Source: JAAYBY01 sp964654125 (GTDB lineage Bacteria > Bacillota > Clostridia > Saccharofermentanales > UBA5734). Taken from it: a DNA stretch of 30,606 bases. The notes under the pieces were generated by a model, which had not been told where the DNA came from, ran no database searches, and worked only from the letters and a program-made list of their open reading frames with translations. This document shows, in pieces, positions 23,461 through 30,606 of the stretch. The position numbers were made by a program, and so were the translations under genes. The stretch covers positions 1 through 30,606 of the forward strand of contig CAZZGG010000022.1 of NCBI GenBank assembly GCA_964654125.1, written 5' to 3'. Each line of letters begins with the position of its first letter. Position 1 is the stretch's first letter.

Positions 23461-24786
23461 ATGGCAAAGGTTGACCTGCCAACTGAATTTTTTAGTGATT
23501 CTGGCATTTCTGCACTTGATCTATATGCAAACATTTTACAAATGCCAGTAATCAGCACCCATGAGCACCTCTGGGATGAATCCTGGCGTTTAAAACAAGA
23601 GCATGACTGGACAGATATGTTCTTTCATTACGGGATCACGGCTTTAAAATCTGCCGGCCTGTCAGACCAGGATGCTGATATCCTTTTCGCCAAGACCACA
23701 CCACATGAGAAAAAATGGGAAATATTTGCCCCTGTCTTTGGCAAAGCAAAAAATTCGGCTTATATTATATCGCCCCTGGTTGCCATTCGTGATCTCTATG
23801 GCATAGACCAGGTGGACCAGGACTCCATGGCTGAGCTGACCCGCCTGATGCAAAAAAAGATCAAGCCAGGTTTTTACAGGGAGGTCCTACAGGAAAAAGC
23901 TAAAATCCCGGCCTGTCTGGTCAATTGCTTTGACCGCGATGAAGATGGCAGCAGATACCCGGCCAGGCTCTGGGGCGATATAAAACTGCTTCGACCAGAC
24001 CTTTTTGGGGACATCTTCCTTTTTCCCAACCAACGAAAAATGGTTGAAAAATTGACCGGACAGGACTGTGGCAGCTTATCCGGCTGGCTGAAAGCAATCG
24101 AAGTTTATTTTGCCCAAAATGCCCAGCAATGTGTTTCGATCAAGATTGCCCACGCTTATTCAGGCAGGCTAAACTTTTCCGCAGATGTCAGTTTTGATCA
24201 GGCAGACAAAATCTACAGCCAAGTGGTGGGCTCTGGCAGCAACAGCTATGAACAGGCTAGACCCTTGATCGACTATCTCTTTCACGTGCTAGTACGCCAG
24301 GCCCTGCAATATAAGCTGCCCCTCAAGTTTCACACCGGCTTGTACTCCGGCGCGAATACAATGAACTTTTCGGCAATGCGCTACAATATTCAGGACCTGG
24401 CTGCCCTGGCCCTGCAATACCGTGATTGCCAGTTCATAGCCCTGCACACCGCCTACCCTTATCAGGAGGAGCTGGTCCTGGCTATAAAGCAGATCACTAA
24501 CTTTTATGCTGATATGTCCTGGTCCTGGCTGGTTGACCCTTATGGAGCTCAGCATTTTTTAAAATCAGCCCTGACAGCAGCGCCGGTCAGCAAGGTGATG
24601 GCTTTTGGCGGTGACTACTCTTTACCAGAAAACACCTATGGCAGCCTGGTACTGACAAAAGTGTTCCTGGCCGAAGCGCTGGCCTGGTTTACCAAGCTGG
24701 GTTATTTCTCGCCCAAAGAGGCACTAGCAATTGCCCGGCAGCTGCTTTACGAAAATGCAGTCGAGCTTTATAAGTTAGATTGCTGA
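23461..24786 (+). CDS. Amidohydrolase-superfamily protein, uronate-isomerase-like
   Basis: A 441-residue TIM-barrel protein. Thr-His34-Glu-His36 at the end of strand one is the metal pair; Lys-Phe-His-Thr-Gly, Ala-Leu-His-Thr-Ala-Tyr-Pro and Phe-Gly-Gly-Asp-Tyr later supply the remaining His and Asp ligands. Length and order resemble glucuronate isomerase (UxaC) and related amidohydrolases more than small lactonases, though it is somewhat shorter than typical UxaC. It may isomerise or hydrolyse a uronate or another sugar acid in the cytoplasm. AGGAG lies seven to eight bases before the ATG. It is divergent from the lactonase-led operon and shares its orientation with the glycyl radical enzyme 143 bases downstream. 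Confidence 0.8.
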   Translation: MAKVDLPTEFFSDSGISALDLYANILQMPVISTHEHLWDESWRLKQEHDWTDMFFHYGITALKSAGLSDQDADILFAKTTPHEKKWEIFAPVFGKAKNSAYIISPLVAIRDLYGIDQVDQDSMAELTRLMQKKIKPGFYREVLQEKAKIPACLVNCFDRDEDGSRYPARLWGDIKLLRPDLFGDIFLFPNQRKMVEKLTGQDCGSLSGWLKAIEVYFAQNAQQCVSIKIAHAYSGRLNFSADVSFDQADKIYSQVVGSGSNSYEQARPLIDYLFHVLVRQALQYKLPLKFHTGLYSGANTMNFSAMRYNIQDLAALALQYRDCQFIALHTAYPYQEELVLAIKQITNFYADMSWSWLVDPYGAQHFLKSALTAAPVSKVMAFGGDYSLPENTYGSLVLTKVFLAEALAWFTKLGYFSPKEALAIARQLLYENAVELYKLDC

Positions 24787-24929
24787 TGAAGCAAAGGTCC
24801 GCTTGGAGCTGATCGACTTAACCAGTTGCTGCCTGTTTTTTTAGATTCTAGCTAGTTGTGCAAGAGGATCCGTTCGTCACACCTGATTTGGATTAAAAAA
24901 CTTAAGTAAAGCAGAGATGGAGTGAGTTC
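24787..24929 (+). other. Spacer before the glycyl radical enzyme gene
   Basis: A 143-base gap. A run of seven T (around 24836-24842) follows an imperfectly paired stretch, which could be a weak terminator for the upstream gene, but the stem is poor. No clear promoter hexamer pair was seen, so it is unclear whether the next gene has its own promoter. Confidence 0.35.
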
Positions 24930-26921
24930 ATGGCTATTTCCCAGGCATTTAAGAAGATTGATGAGCCTTTTGCTGCTGCTTTTTTTGCTTGTCCGGAACG
25001 CAGCCGCTTTTACCGCTTTGCTCATGCCCAGCGCAGCTTTTGGGAATCTATGCCGTTTCCGGCATATAATGGTGAGCTCTTGTATCCTCACGGCCAGAAG
25101 TATCTGGGCGGTTATGGCGTCAGCCCGGATTATTCCTTCACCTTCACTGTGAACCAAGAGATTTTGCTAGGAAAGGGCTGTGCTGCTGCAGAGCTTGCCG
25201 CACTGGACCAGGAAGTGCAGCTGTTATTTCCCCAATCCAGGCCTGTTCATGCAGTGGGTGGTTTTATCTATACTCATTCACTGCCCAATTATCCCCGCAT
25301 TCTCAGCGAGGGGCTGGACAGCTATGCAAGCCGAGTCAGCCAGCTGGATGAGGGAGACTTTCGTGATGGTCTATTGGAAATTATTACTGGTCTGCGCATT
25401 TACCATGAACGCTGTATTAAGCAGCTTGAGCAGGCCGGGGCTGATCAGTCTTTGCTGACGGCCTTAAAAAAAGTGCCTTTTCAGCCAGCCACCAGCTTAT
25501 ATGAAGCTGTTTTGGCTTGGAATTTTATTTATTATGCGGATGGCTGTGATAACCCGGGCCGGCTTGATGCAGGCTTAAGCCCCTACCACCGTGGTGAAGA
25601 TATTACAGAATTACTGCGGGCATTTTTCAAAAACGTTGATCAGAATAATGGTTGGTCGAGTGCTTTGGGCCCGGATTGCCAGCCGCTGACCTTGCAGTGC
25701 CTGCGCGCTGTGCATGGTCTGCGCCGCCCCAGCCTGGAGCTGCGTGTGACGGATGAAACACCCACTGAGATCTGGGAGGCGGCCTGTGCCGCCCTGCTGA
25801 CCGGCTGCGGCCAGCCAGCCTTTTATAATGAAAGGCTCTATCAGGAAGAACTTGCCCGCCGCTTCCCGCACATAACTGCAGCAGATCGTCTGCGCTTTAA
25901 CGGCGGTGGCTGCACTGAAACAATGTTGGAAGGAATCAGCAATGTCGGCTCTTTGGATGCAGGCATCAATCTGCTCTTGATTTTTTCAGACTATCTGGCC
26001 GATAATCTGCAGCAGGTTCCGGACTTTGCCAGCTTTTACAACGGTCTTATCCAAAAGACACAGCAGGAAGTGGCCCTGACACTGGACCTGGTCAACCAGC
26101 ACCGGCGGCGGCGGGCTGAGTTTCGTCCCCAGCCGGTCCGCAGTCTCTTGATCGACGACTGTATTGACAAGGGGCAGGATTTTAATGCCGGTGGCGCCCG
26201 CTATTATTGGAGTGTCATCAATTTTGCCGGGCTCATCAATGTCATTGATTCGCTTTTAGCTGTTAAGGCCCTGGTATTTGACGAGAAGGAATATACGGGC
26301 CCGGAATTTTTAGCAGCCCTGGCTCGCCAGGAAGACCATTTCTTGCGCAGACTGCGGGCCTGCCCCTGCTTTGGTGTAGACGACAGCATAGCCGACCAGC
26401 TGGCAGCACGCTATGCAGCGGATGTGTTCGCCAGCCTGGAACAAGACACCCCCTATCTGGGCGGTGCTTTTTTGCCAGCTTCGATCCAGTTTGCCACTTA
26501 TGCAGATGCAGGCAAGGAGATAGCGGCAACCCCGGATGGACGGGCAGCAGGCGAGCCGCTGGCAGATTCGATCGGCGCTGTGCATGGCAAGGATAAAAAG
26601 GGCCCCACTGCCCTGCTTAACAGTGCCGCCAGCTTGCCCCAGCGGCAGGCCCTGGGTACACCAGTGCTGAATATCCGCCTCGGCAAAAAACTGCTAAGCA
26701 GCTGTTTGCCAGCCCTGGTCCAAGGCTATTTTGCCCAAGGCGGCATGCAGCTGCAGGTAAGCTGCTTATCGCGAGCCGAACTGCTGGCTGCCCTGGCAGA
26801 TCCTGCCCGGCATGAAAACCTGATCGTCCGGATCGGCGGTTATTCAGAATATTTTAACCGCCTATCACCTACCCTGCAGCAGACAGTACTTGAACGGACT
26901 GAATTTGCCGAGAACTTTTGA
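24930..26921 (+). CDS. Glycyl radical enzyme of unknown substrate (dehydratase/lyase type)
   Basis: A 663-residue member of the pyruvate formate-lyase-like glycyl radical family, shorter than the usual ~760-850. The active-site loop Gly-Gly-Gly-Cys328-Thr-Glu330 has the single Cys-x-Glu arrangement of eliminating enzymes (diol dehydratase, choline lyase, hydroxyproline dehydratase), not the Cys-Cys of pyruvate formate-lyase. Near the end, Val-Arg-Ile-Gly-Gly637-Tyr-Ser is the glycyl radical loop, with Gly637 the radical site 26 residues from the C-terminus. Thr-Pro-Asp-Gly-Arg...Gly-Glu-Pro-Leu-Ala-Asp-Ser and Gly-Pro-Thr-Ala are further family signatures. The GGAG ribosome binding site is well spaced. 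It needs a radical-SAM activase, which is not in the window. With LarA enzymes and an aldolase nearby, a sugar acid is a plausible substrate (inference). Confidence 0.93.
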   Translation: MAISQAFKKIDEPFAAAFFACPERSRFYRFAHAQRSFWESMPFPAYNGELLYPHGQKYLGGYGVSPDYSFTFTVNQEILLGKGCAAAELAALDQEVQLLFPQSRPVHAVGGFIYTHSLPNYPRILSEGLDSYASRVSQLDEGDFRDGLLEIITGLRIYHERCIKQLEQAGADQSLLTALKKVPFQPATSLYEAVLAWNFIYYADGCDNPGRLDAGLSPYHRGEDITELLRAFFKNVDQNNGWSSALGPDCQPLTLQCLRAVHGLRRPSLELRVTDETPTEIWEAACAALLTGCGQPAFYNERLYQEELARRFPHITAADRLRFNGGGCTETMLEGISNVGSLDAGINLLLIFSDYLADNLQQVPDFASFYNGLIQKTQQEVALTLDLVNQHRRRRAEFRPQPVRSLLIDDCIDKGQDFNAGGARYYWSVINFAGLINVIDSLLAVKALVFDEKEYTGPEFLAALARQEDHFLRRLRACPCFGVDDSIADQLAARYAADVFASLEQDTPYLGGAFLPASIQFATYADAGKEIAATPDGRAAGEPLADSIGAVHGKDKKGPTALLNSAASLPQRQALGTPVLNIRLGKKLLSSCLPALVQGYFAQGGMQLQVSCLSRAELLAALADPARHENLIVRIGGYSEYFNRLSPTLQQTVLERTEFAENF

Positions 26922-26950
26922 CTGAACCATCTAGAGTCCAGGCTCATCCC

Positions 26951-27763
26951 TTACTTTAAGTTGCGGTATTCTGTTGGCGAAAAACCAGTGAATTCGCGAA
27001 AAACCCGGCTGAAATAATAAATGTTGGCAAAGCCACTTCGCTCAGCTAGTTCAGTAATGCTGTAAAGATCGCTGTGGATCAGGTCCTTTGCCTTATTGAT
27101 GCGCAGGTTCATCAGGTACTGCATGGGTGAGAGGCCATAGGCCTGGTTAAAGAGCCGCCTGAAATGGGATTGGCTGAGCTTACAGCTGGCAGCCAGATCG
27201 CCAATACTTAATTGTTCCGTGTAATAGCGGTTCATTATTTCAAAAGCCGAGCTAAGCTTTTCTGCCAGCCGGCTGTCAAAAATATTACTGGCTGTCTCAA
27301 ATAAAAACTGGTGGAGAATTTCTGACAGGATTGACTGGCACTTCAGCTTATACAAGATGTCTTTTCTTTGCCAGAGCTGGGCTGCCAAACGAAAACTATG
27401 TTGATAAAGGTGGGGGCTTTTAGGCCGGGTCACATAAGGCAAGGCTAGCCTGGCCAGCACATCAGCATTTTTTAACTGGAAGGAAAGCACAGTGAAATGG
27501 TAATTATCATCCCCCGTGGCATCTGTCCTGTAGCTGGCACCTTTGGGTAAAAAAACAAGTGAGTTTTTTTGCACCGCAAAACTCTCCTGAGGGAAAGAAA
27601 AGACAGCGGCACCAGCTTGAATGAAAACCAGTGCATATTCAGGGCGGGCACTTTTTTGTTCCAATTTCCAGTTGGCTGGCCTGATACAATCCTGCATCAG
27701 GTTAATAGCTGAAATATTTAAATCAGAGTCGATTAAAAGGGAAAAATCAAATGGCTTATTCAT
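26951..27763 (-). CDS. AraC-family transcriptional regulator
   Basis: About 270 residues: an N-terminal cupin-like sensor (roughly residues 40-140; Phe-Ile-Gln-Ala-Gly-Ala and Phe-Leu-Pro-Lys-Gly) and a C-terminal double helix-turn-helix of about 100 residues (Ser-Ile-Gly-Asp-Leu-Ala...Ser-Gln-Ser-His-Phe-Arg-Arg-Leu-Phe, then Ile-Thr-Glu-Leu-Ala-Glu-Arg-Ser-Gly-Phe...Tyr-Phe-Ser-Arg-Val-Phe-Arg). It ends with the family's Phe-Thr-Gly-Phe-Ser-Pro-Thr-Glu-Tyr-Arg. I prefer the ATG at 27763; a TTG six bases upstream is possible. It converges on the glycyl radical gene (30-base gap) and is divergent from the second QueG/RdhA-like gene. It probably activates genes of this island in response to a sugar or sugar acid (inference). 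Confidence 0.92.
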   Translation of the reverse strand: MNKPFDFSLLIDSDLNISAINLMQDCIRPANWKLEQKSARPEYALVFIQAGAAVFSFPQESFAVQKNSLVFLPKGASYRTDATGDDNYHFTVLSFQLKNADVLARLALPYVTRPKSPHLYQHSFRLAAQLWQRKDILYKLKCQSILSEILHQFLFETASNIFDSRLAEKLSSAFEIMNRYYTEQLSIGDLAASCKLSQSHFRRLFNQAYGLSPMQYLMNLRINKAKDLIHSDLYSITELAERSGFANIYYFSRVFREFTGFSPTEYRNLK

Positions 27764-27841
27764 TTTCAATCACCAGCGGGTTTACGGGTTTACTATATAA
27801 ACAAAGCTTATTCTTTATTTATAATAGTATACAATGTGTCA

Positions 27842-27856
27842 GCGTGAATAACACGC
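27842..27856. promoter_or_regulatory. Candidate operator: inverted repeat in the AraC-type gene spacer
   Basis: GCGTG and CACGC flank AATAA as a perfect 5-bp inverted repeat, 40 bases upstream of the -35 of the 27896 promoter and 79 bases upstream of the regulator's start. The position suits an activator site, although AraC proteins more often bind direct repeats. Confidence 0.35.
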
Positions 27857-27895
27857 ATCTATGAGCGAAAAGTATAAATATGGCTGATTCCTGCA

Positions 27896-27924
27896 TTGAG
27901 CTGACCTGCTTATCCACTTATAAT
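27896..27924 (+). promoter_or_regulatory. Sigma-A-type promoter of the second QueG/RdhA-like gene
   Basis: TTGAGC (27896-27901), a 17-base spacer and a perfect TATAAT (27919-27924), 34 bases before the ATG at 27958. The best core promoter in the window. Confidence 0.75.
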
Positions 27925-27957
27925 GGATATATTCCATGAACTCAGGAGGAATATACG

Positions 27958-28989
27958 ATGCTTGATGCCAAAACTGTGAAGGAATATGCCAAAAGGCTGG
28001 GAGCAGATATTGTCGGTATTACATCACTGGATCGTTATGAAGGAGCGCCACCGCAAATGGATCCGCGCTTTATCATGCCAAGAGCTAAATCGTTGATCGT
28101 AATGGGGTTCAGGGTGATGCGGGGATCTTTACGCGGTATTGAGGAAGGAACCTTCTTCAGTAACTATTCATCAATGGGTTATGGTGGTCTGACCTACCTC
28201 TATATGCCGATGACTGTGATCAACCTGTGCAAGATCATTGAAGATGAAGGATTCGAGGCAATACCAATTGGCCACCAGAGTGACTGGCGGGCGATTGATT
28301 CAGTCGGAAACTTACGCCCGAATTACAGCAAGCCTGTAGAAGAAGGCAAACCGGCTCCGGACATCATGATCCATCTCCGTATTGCTGCCTTCCTGGCCGG
28401 ACTGGGTGAGATCGGCTACAGCAAGATGTTTCTCAGCCCGGAATTTGGTCCTCGGCAACGTCTCGGCGTTATCTTGACAGAGTTGGAGTTGGAACCGGAC
28501 CCGATCTATGATGGTCCCCAGCTGTGTGACAGGTGTATGGCCTGTGTCAGAGATTGCCCGGGCCAGGCAATCAGCAGAAGTAAGACTGTCAAGGTTACAG
28601 TGGCCGGGCATGACCTGGAGTGGGGCGAGATTGACACAGCCAAATGTGACCTCTACTTTCGTGGGGCAATGGAAACAGAAGAAGGCGAGATTGGCACTTA
28701 TATGGAAGGCAGGACAGATACAAAGCCTGGCCCATATTCGCCATTTTATAAAAAACCGCGCAACCTGTACAATACAGGCCAGGCAGTTTGTGGCGCCAGA
28801 GGCTGTACCAGGGCCTGCTTGATAAATCTGGAATCCCGCGGCGTACTCAAAAACAAGTTCGCTTCGCCCTTCCGCACGAAAAAACCCTGGATGGTTGACT
28901 GGTCTGATTATACTCCCTCACTTGACGATAATAAGCCGGATGTTGTTGTTTCTGAGAAGGTGCAGGAAGCTAGCAAAGAGCCAGATTGA
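27958..28989 (+). CDS. QueG/RdhA-like 4Fe-4S protein, copy 2
   Basis: A 343-residue paralogue of the protein at 14460-15476, with the same N-terminal reductase-like domain (Met-Asp-Pro-Arg-Phe-Ile-Met-Pro-Arg-Ala-Lys-Ser) and all eight cysteines: 190, 193, 196, 200 in the ferredoxin motif, and 230, 278, 283, 287. About 70% of the first 76 residues match copy 1 by my count; the middle loop is ten residues shorter (after residue 106) and the C-terminal tail differs and is more acidic. It is a stand-alone gene with its own strong promoter, CAGGAGG eight bases before the ATG, and a divergent AraC-type regulator. A cytoplasmic electron carrier or corrinoid-dependent reductase is likely; the substrate is unknown. 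Confidence 0.87.
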   Translation: MLDAKTVKEYAKRLGADIVGITSLDRYEGAPPQMDPRFIMPRAKSLIVMGFRVMRGSLRGIEEGTFFSNYSSMGYGGLTYLYMPMTVINLCKIIEDEGFEAIPIGHQSDWRAIDSVGNLRPNYSKPVEEGKPAPDIMIHLRIAAFLAGLGEIGYSKMFLSPEFGPRQRLGVILTELELEPDPIYDGPQLCDRCMACVRDCPGQAISRSKTVKVTVAGHDLEWGEIDTAKCDLYFRGAMETEEGEIGTYMEGRTDTKPGPYSPFYKKPRNLYNTGQAVCGARGCTRACLINLESRGVLKNKFASPFRTKKPWMVDWSDYTPSLDDNKPDVVVSEKVQEASKEPD

Positions 28990-29084
28990 TTGACTGTTGG
29001 CTGTCAATTACCTGATGGTGAAGAAGAAGCGATTTGGCTTAAGCATTATATCAGGCATTTACTGGTAAACCGGCCAGGGCTGTT
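28990..29084. other. Convergent intergenic spacer
   Basis: 95 bases between the convergent iron-sulfur protein and esterase genes. A short imperfect inverted repeat (ATTGAC/GTCAAT, around 28991-29008) is present without a T-tract. No convincing bidirectional terminator. Confidence 0.35.
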
Positions 29085-30341
29085 TTAGTCAACTGTTAGA
29101 AAAGCCTCGAATTGTGCCATAATCTGCCTGTGATCTCCCCGCTGACCAGAAAGTGGAGTCTGCAGGGGAAGTTTTTCCGGTGGATAGATATCCCAGAGTT
29201 TAAGGTTAGGTGCTGGTTTTTGTCCAGATAAACAACTAGCCAACTGCTCAATATCCCTGGCATCTTCTGGCCATTTTACATAGCAGGTGCTGTTGGGCTC
29301 TAACGTTTCAATGACATCATCAGCCATTTTCTCTGCTGGTGCCAGGGAGAGGGCATCTTGGAGGAAAGCTGCCAGTTTATAGCGTTTGTTGCAGTCCCAG
29401 GGATGGGCTCCTGGCAGACTGCTGAAGTGAAAATTACTGGCACTGTTTTGGATCTGATATACATGGCTGATTTGCCGGGCGGCAGCATAAAAAAGATCTT
29501 CCGGAAACAAGTTATCCTGGTTTCCCTGGAAAACGTATAAGGGCCGTGGTGCAAATAGACCGAGCACCTGCCACATTTCAATTTGCCCAACAACACCAGG
29601 CAGGATATTACAATGGCAGTGCTTCTTTTCCTTTTGGGCCACCCATTGAAAAGATGACAGGTAACCTGAGCAAGAAAGAGCAGTTAGCTCAGGATATAAA
29701 GCAGCCAAAAACAAGGTTAGAGTGCCGCCACCTGAATTGCCTATCGCGGCAAAGCGGGTTTTGTCTACATTAATTGCAGACTGGGCCCAGTCCAACCAAG
29801 CCATGGTTTCCATAATGATCAGTCCCTGGACTGTCAGGCCACAGGCAAAGGGGGTGACTGCATCACGATGGTGCATGGAGGATCGTTCGCCTTGGCCGAT
29901 ATTATCCGGCACCAGAACAACAGCACCCTGCCTGGCCAGGCGGGCAGCCATAGCCTGATAGCCGGGATTGAGTTTGCCGCCAGCGCCATGCCCGCAGCAA
30001 AGTAAAACAAAGGGCAGGGGCAGGCTTACCGGCGTACTGGGAATGTAAAGATTAGCAGCACAGAAAACACCTGGCCAGGACTGGGCTTGTAATAGCTCAA
30101 TACGATAGCCCGGCATGTGGATCGTTTTATATGTATTAACTGAGATAACTGGTAAAAGGCCATCCTCTATGGCAAGAGACTTTTTTATAATATTTCTAAT
30201 CTCATTTTGTTCCGACTTAACCCAGGGTCTGAGGCCGGGCATCCGCCTGGCCGCCTGGTTGAATCTGGCCTGATAGGCCGCATAGCAAGCGAAGATAGTT
30301 TTTTCAAGCTCTTTGGCAAAATGGTTTTCTGCTGTAGGCAT
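29085..30341 (-). CDS. Alpha/beta-hydrolase, acetyl-xylan-esterase-like
   Basis: A 418-residue alpha/beta-hydrolase without a signal peptide. The nucleophile elbow Gly-Asn-Ser203-Gly-Gly, acid Asp276 (Gly-Asn-Gln-Asp) and His313 (Gly-Ala-His-Pro-Trp) are in the right order; Cys-Gly-His-Gly-Ala at 116-120 resembles the oxyanion region. An extra ~100 residues precede the core and a ~90-residue tail follows. It most resembles the large carbohydrate-esterase/dipeptidyl-hydrolase-like group used for deacetylating oligosaccharides. I chose the ATG at 30341 because AAGGAGG ends six bases upstream; the upstream TTG lies before that site. It follows another - strand gene by 32 bases, so they are probably one operon. 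Cytoplasmic deacetylation of imported glycan is inferred. Confidence 0.78.
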   Translation of the reverse strand: MPTAENHFAKELEKTIFACYAAYQARFNQAARRMPGLRPWVKSEQNEIRNIIKKSLAIEDGLLPVISVNTYKTIHMPGYRIELLQAQSWPGVFCAANLYIPSTPVSLPLPFVLLCCGHGAGGKLNPGYQAMAARLARQGAVVLVPDNIGQGERSSMHHRDAVTPFACGLTVQGLIIMETMAWLDWAQSAINVDKTRFAAIGNSGGGTLTLFLAALYPELTALSCSGYLSSFQWVAQKEKKHCHCNILPGVVGQIEMWQVLGLFAPRPLYVFQGNQDNLFPEDLFYAAARQISHVYQIQNSASNFHFSSLPGAHPWDCNKRYKLAAFLQDALSLAPAEKMADDVIETLEPNSTCYVKWPEDARDIEQLASCLSGQKPAPNLKLWDIYPPEKLPLQTPLSGQRGDHRQIMAQFEAFLTVD

Positions 30342-30373
30342 AAAAAACCTCCTTGGCAAGGGCAGGCCCCTAA

Positions 30374-30606
30374 CTATCTTAAAAAATCCTGCCAGGGTAG
30401 CTTGACCGGCCTGCCCCGGCTGATAATATCATCTATATGCAAGAGCAGAGGGAAGTCTATGGCTTTAGCCTTTTTTTGTTTAATCTGTTCTCTAATAAAA
30501 ACAGCTGTTCTTTGCGCTATGACAACAGACTCCAGGGTCACCCCGGCCAGGCTGGCCATGGCCTTTGTAAAGCTTTGCCCCTGGCCTAAAAGGCTGCCGA
30601 TCATGC
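30374..30606 (-). CDS. C-terminal fragment of an unidentified gene, cut by window edge
   Basis: The frame is open to the last base; an ATG at 30604 may be internal. The ~76 visible residues contain Ile-Asp-Phe-Pro-Leu-Leu-Leu-His-Ile-Asp-Asp-Ile-Ile and end Gly-Arg-Pro-Val-Lys-Leu-Pro-Trp. The 'x-Gly-x-Pro-Val' ending is common at the C-terminus of Gfo/Idh/MocA oxidoreductases, which would fit the island, but there is too little sequence to be sure. It precedes and is probably co-transcribed with the esterase gene. Confidence 0.55.
   Translation of the reverse strand, partial: MIGSLLGQGQSFTKAMASLAGVTLESVVIAQRTAVFIREQIKQKKAKAIDFPLLLHIDDIISRGRPVKLPWQDFLR

Noticed and set aside
28991..29010. 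Terminator between the convergent iron-sulfur protein and esterase genes
   Set aside because: Only about six base pairs can form and no T-tract follows on either strand.
1..30606. CRISPR arrays, tRNA or rRNA genes, insertion sequences, prophage genes
   Set aside because: No regularly spaced repeats, cloverleaf-like segments, transposase or integrase motifs were seen when reading through the window; the MNT remnant is the only hint of mobile content.

Overview
The window looks like a carbohydrate and sugar-acid catabolic island from an anaerobic, fermentative Firmicute, most likely a member of the Clostridia. The reasons are strong AGGAGG-type ribosome binding sites throughout, a YtcP/LplB-type oligosaccharide importer, a glycyl radical enzyme (oxygen-sensitive), several 4Fe-4S proteins and two nickel-dependent LarA-family enzymes. 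I saw no rRNA, tRNA, CRISPR array, integrase or transposase. The only clear decay is a broken MNT-type nucleotidyltransferase in an AT-rich gap.

Layout. (1) 3-6445, + strand: the end of a Gfo/Idh/MocA oxidoreductase, two CUT1 permeases, a solute-binding lipoprotein, a hairpin, and a cytoplasmic (alpha/alpha)-toroid glycan-active candidate. (2) 6446-7104: AT-rich gap holding the nucleotidyltransferase pseudogene (- strand). (3) 12835-7105, - strand operon: ROK-type kinase (apparently starting on ATC), NagA deacetylase, AGE-family 2-epimerase, LarA homologue 1, and a small P-loop kinase translationally coupled to it. (4) 13032-17806, + strand operon, divergent from (3): FAD oxidoreductase, QueG/RdhA-like 4Fe-4S protein, U32-like Cys-rich protein, LarA homologue 2. 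(5) 23319-17781, - strand operon: amidohydrolase, creatininase-like hydrolase, aldo/keto reductase, a 690-residue unknown, and a DapA-family aldolase whose end overlaps LarA 2 tail to tail. (6) 23461-26921, + strand: an uronate-isomerase-like amidohydrolase and a glycyl radical enzyme. (7) 26951-27763, - strand: an AraC-type regulator, facing a good sigma-A promoter and a second copy of the QueG/RdhA-like protein. (8) 30606-29085, - strand: a gene fragment and an alpha/beta-hydrolase esterase.

How the genes may work together (inference). Oligosaccharides enter through the ABC importer, which lacks its own ATPase here, and are trimmed and deacetylated in the cytoplasm, since none of the glycan-active candidates has a signal peptide. 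Amino sugar would pass through the epimerase, ROK kinase and NagA. Sugar acids could be handled by the LarA pair (C2 inversion), the lactonase-like amidohydrolases, the glycyl radical enzyme (a dehydratase or lyase by its Cys-x-Glu motif) and the DapA-family aldolase (retro-aldol to pyruvate). Nickel epimerisation followed by glycyl-radical elimination of a sugar acid is the most unusual idea the window suggests. It is a hypothesis from gene content, not a demonstrated pathway. The maturation genes both enzyme types need (larB/larC/larE and a radical-SAM activase) are not in this window.
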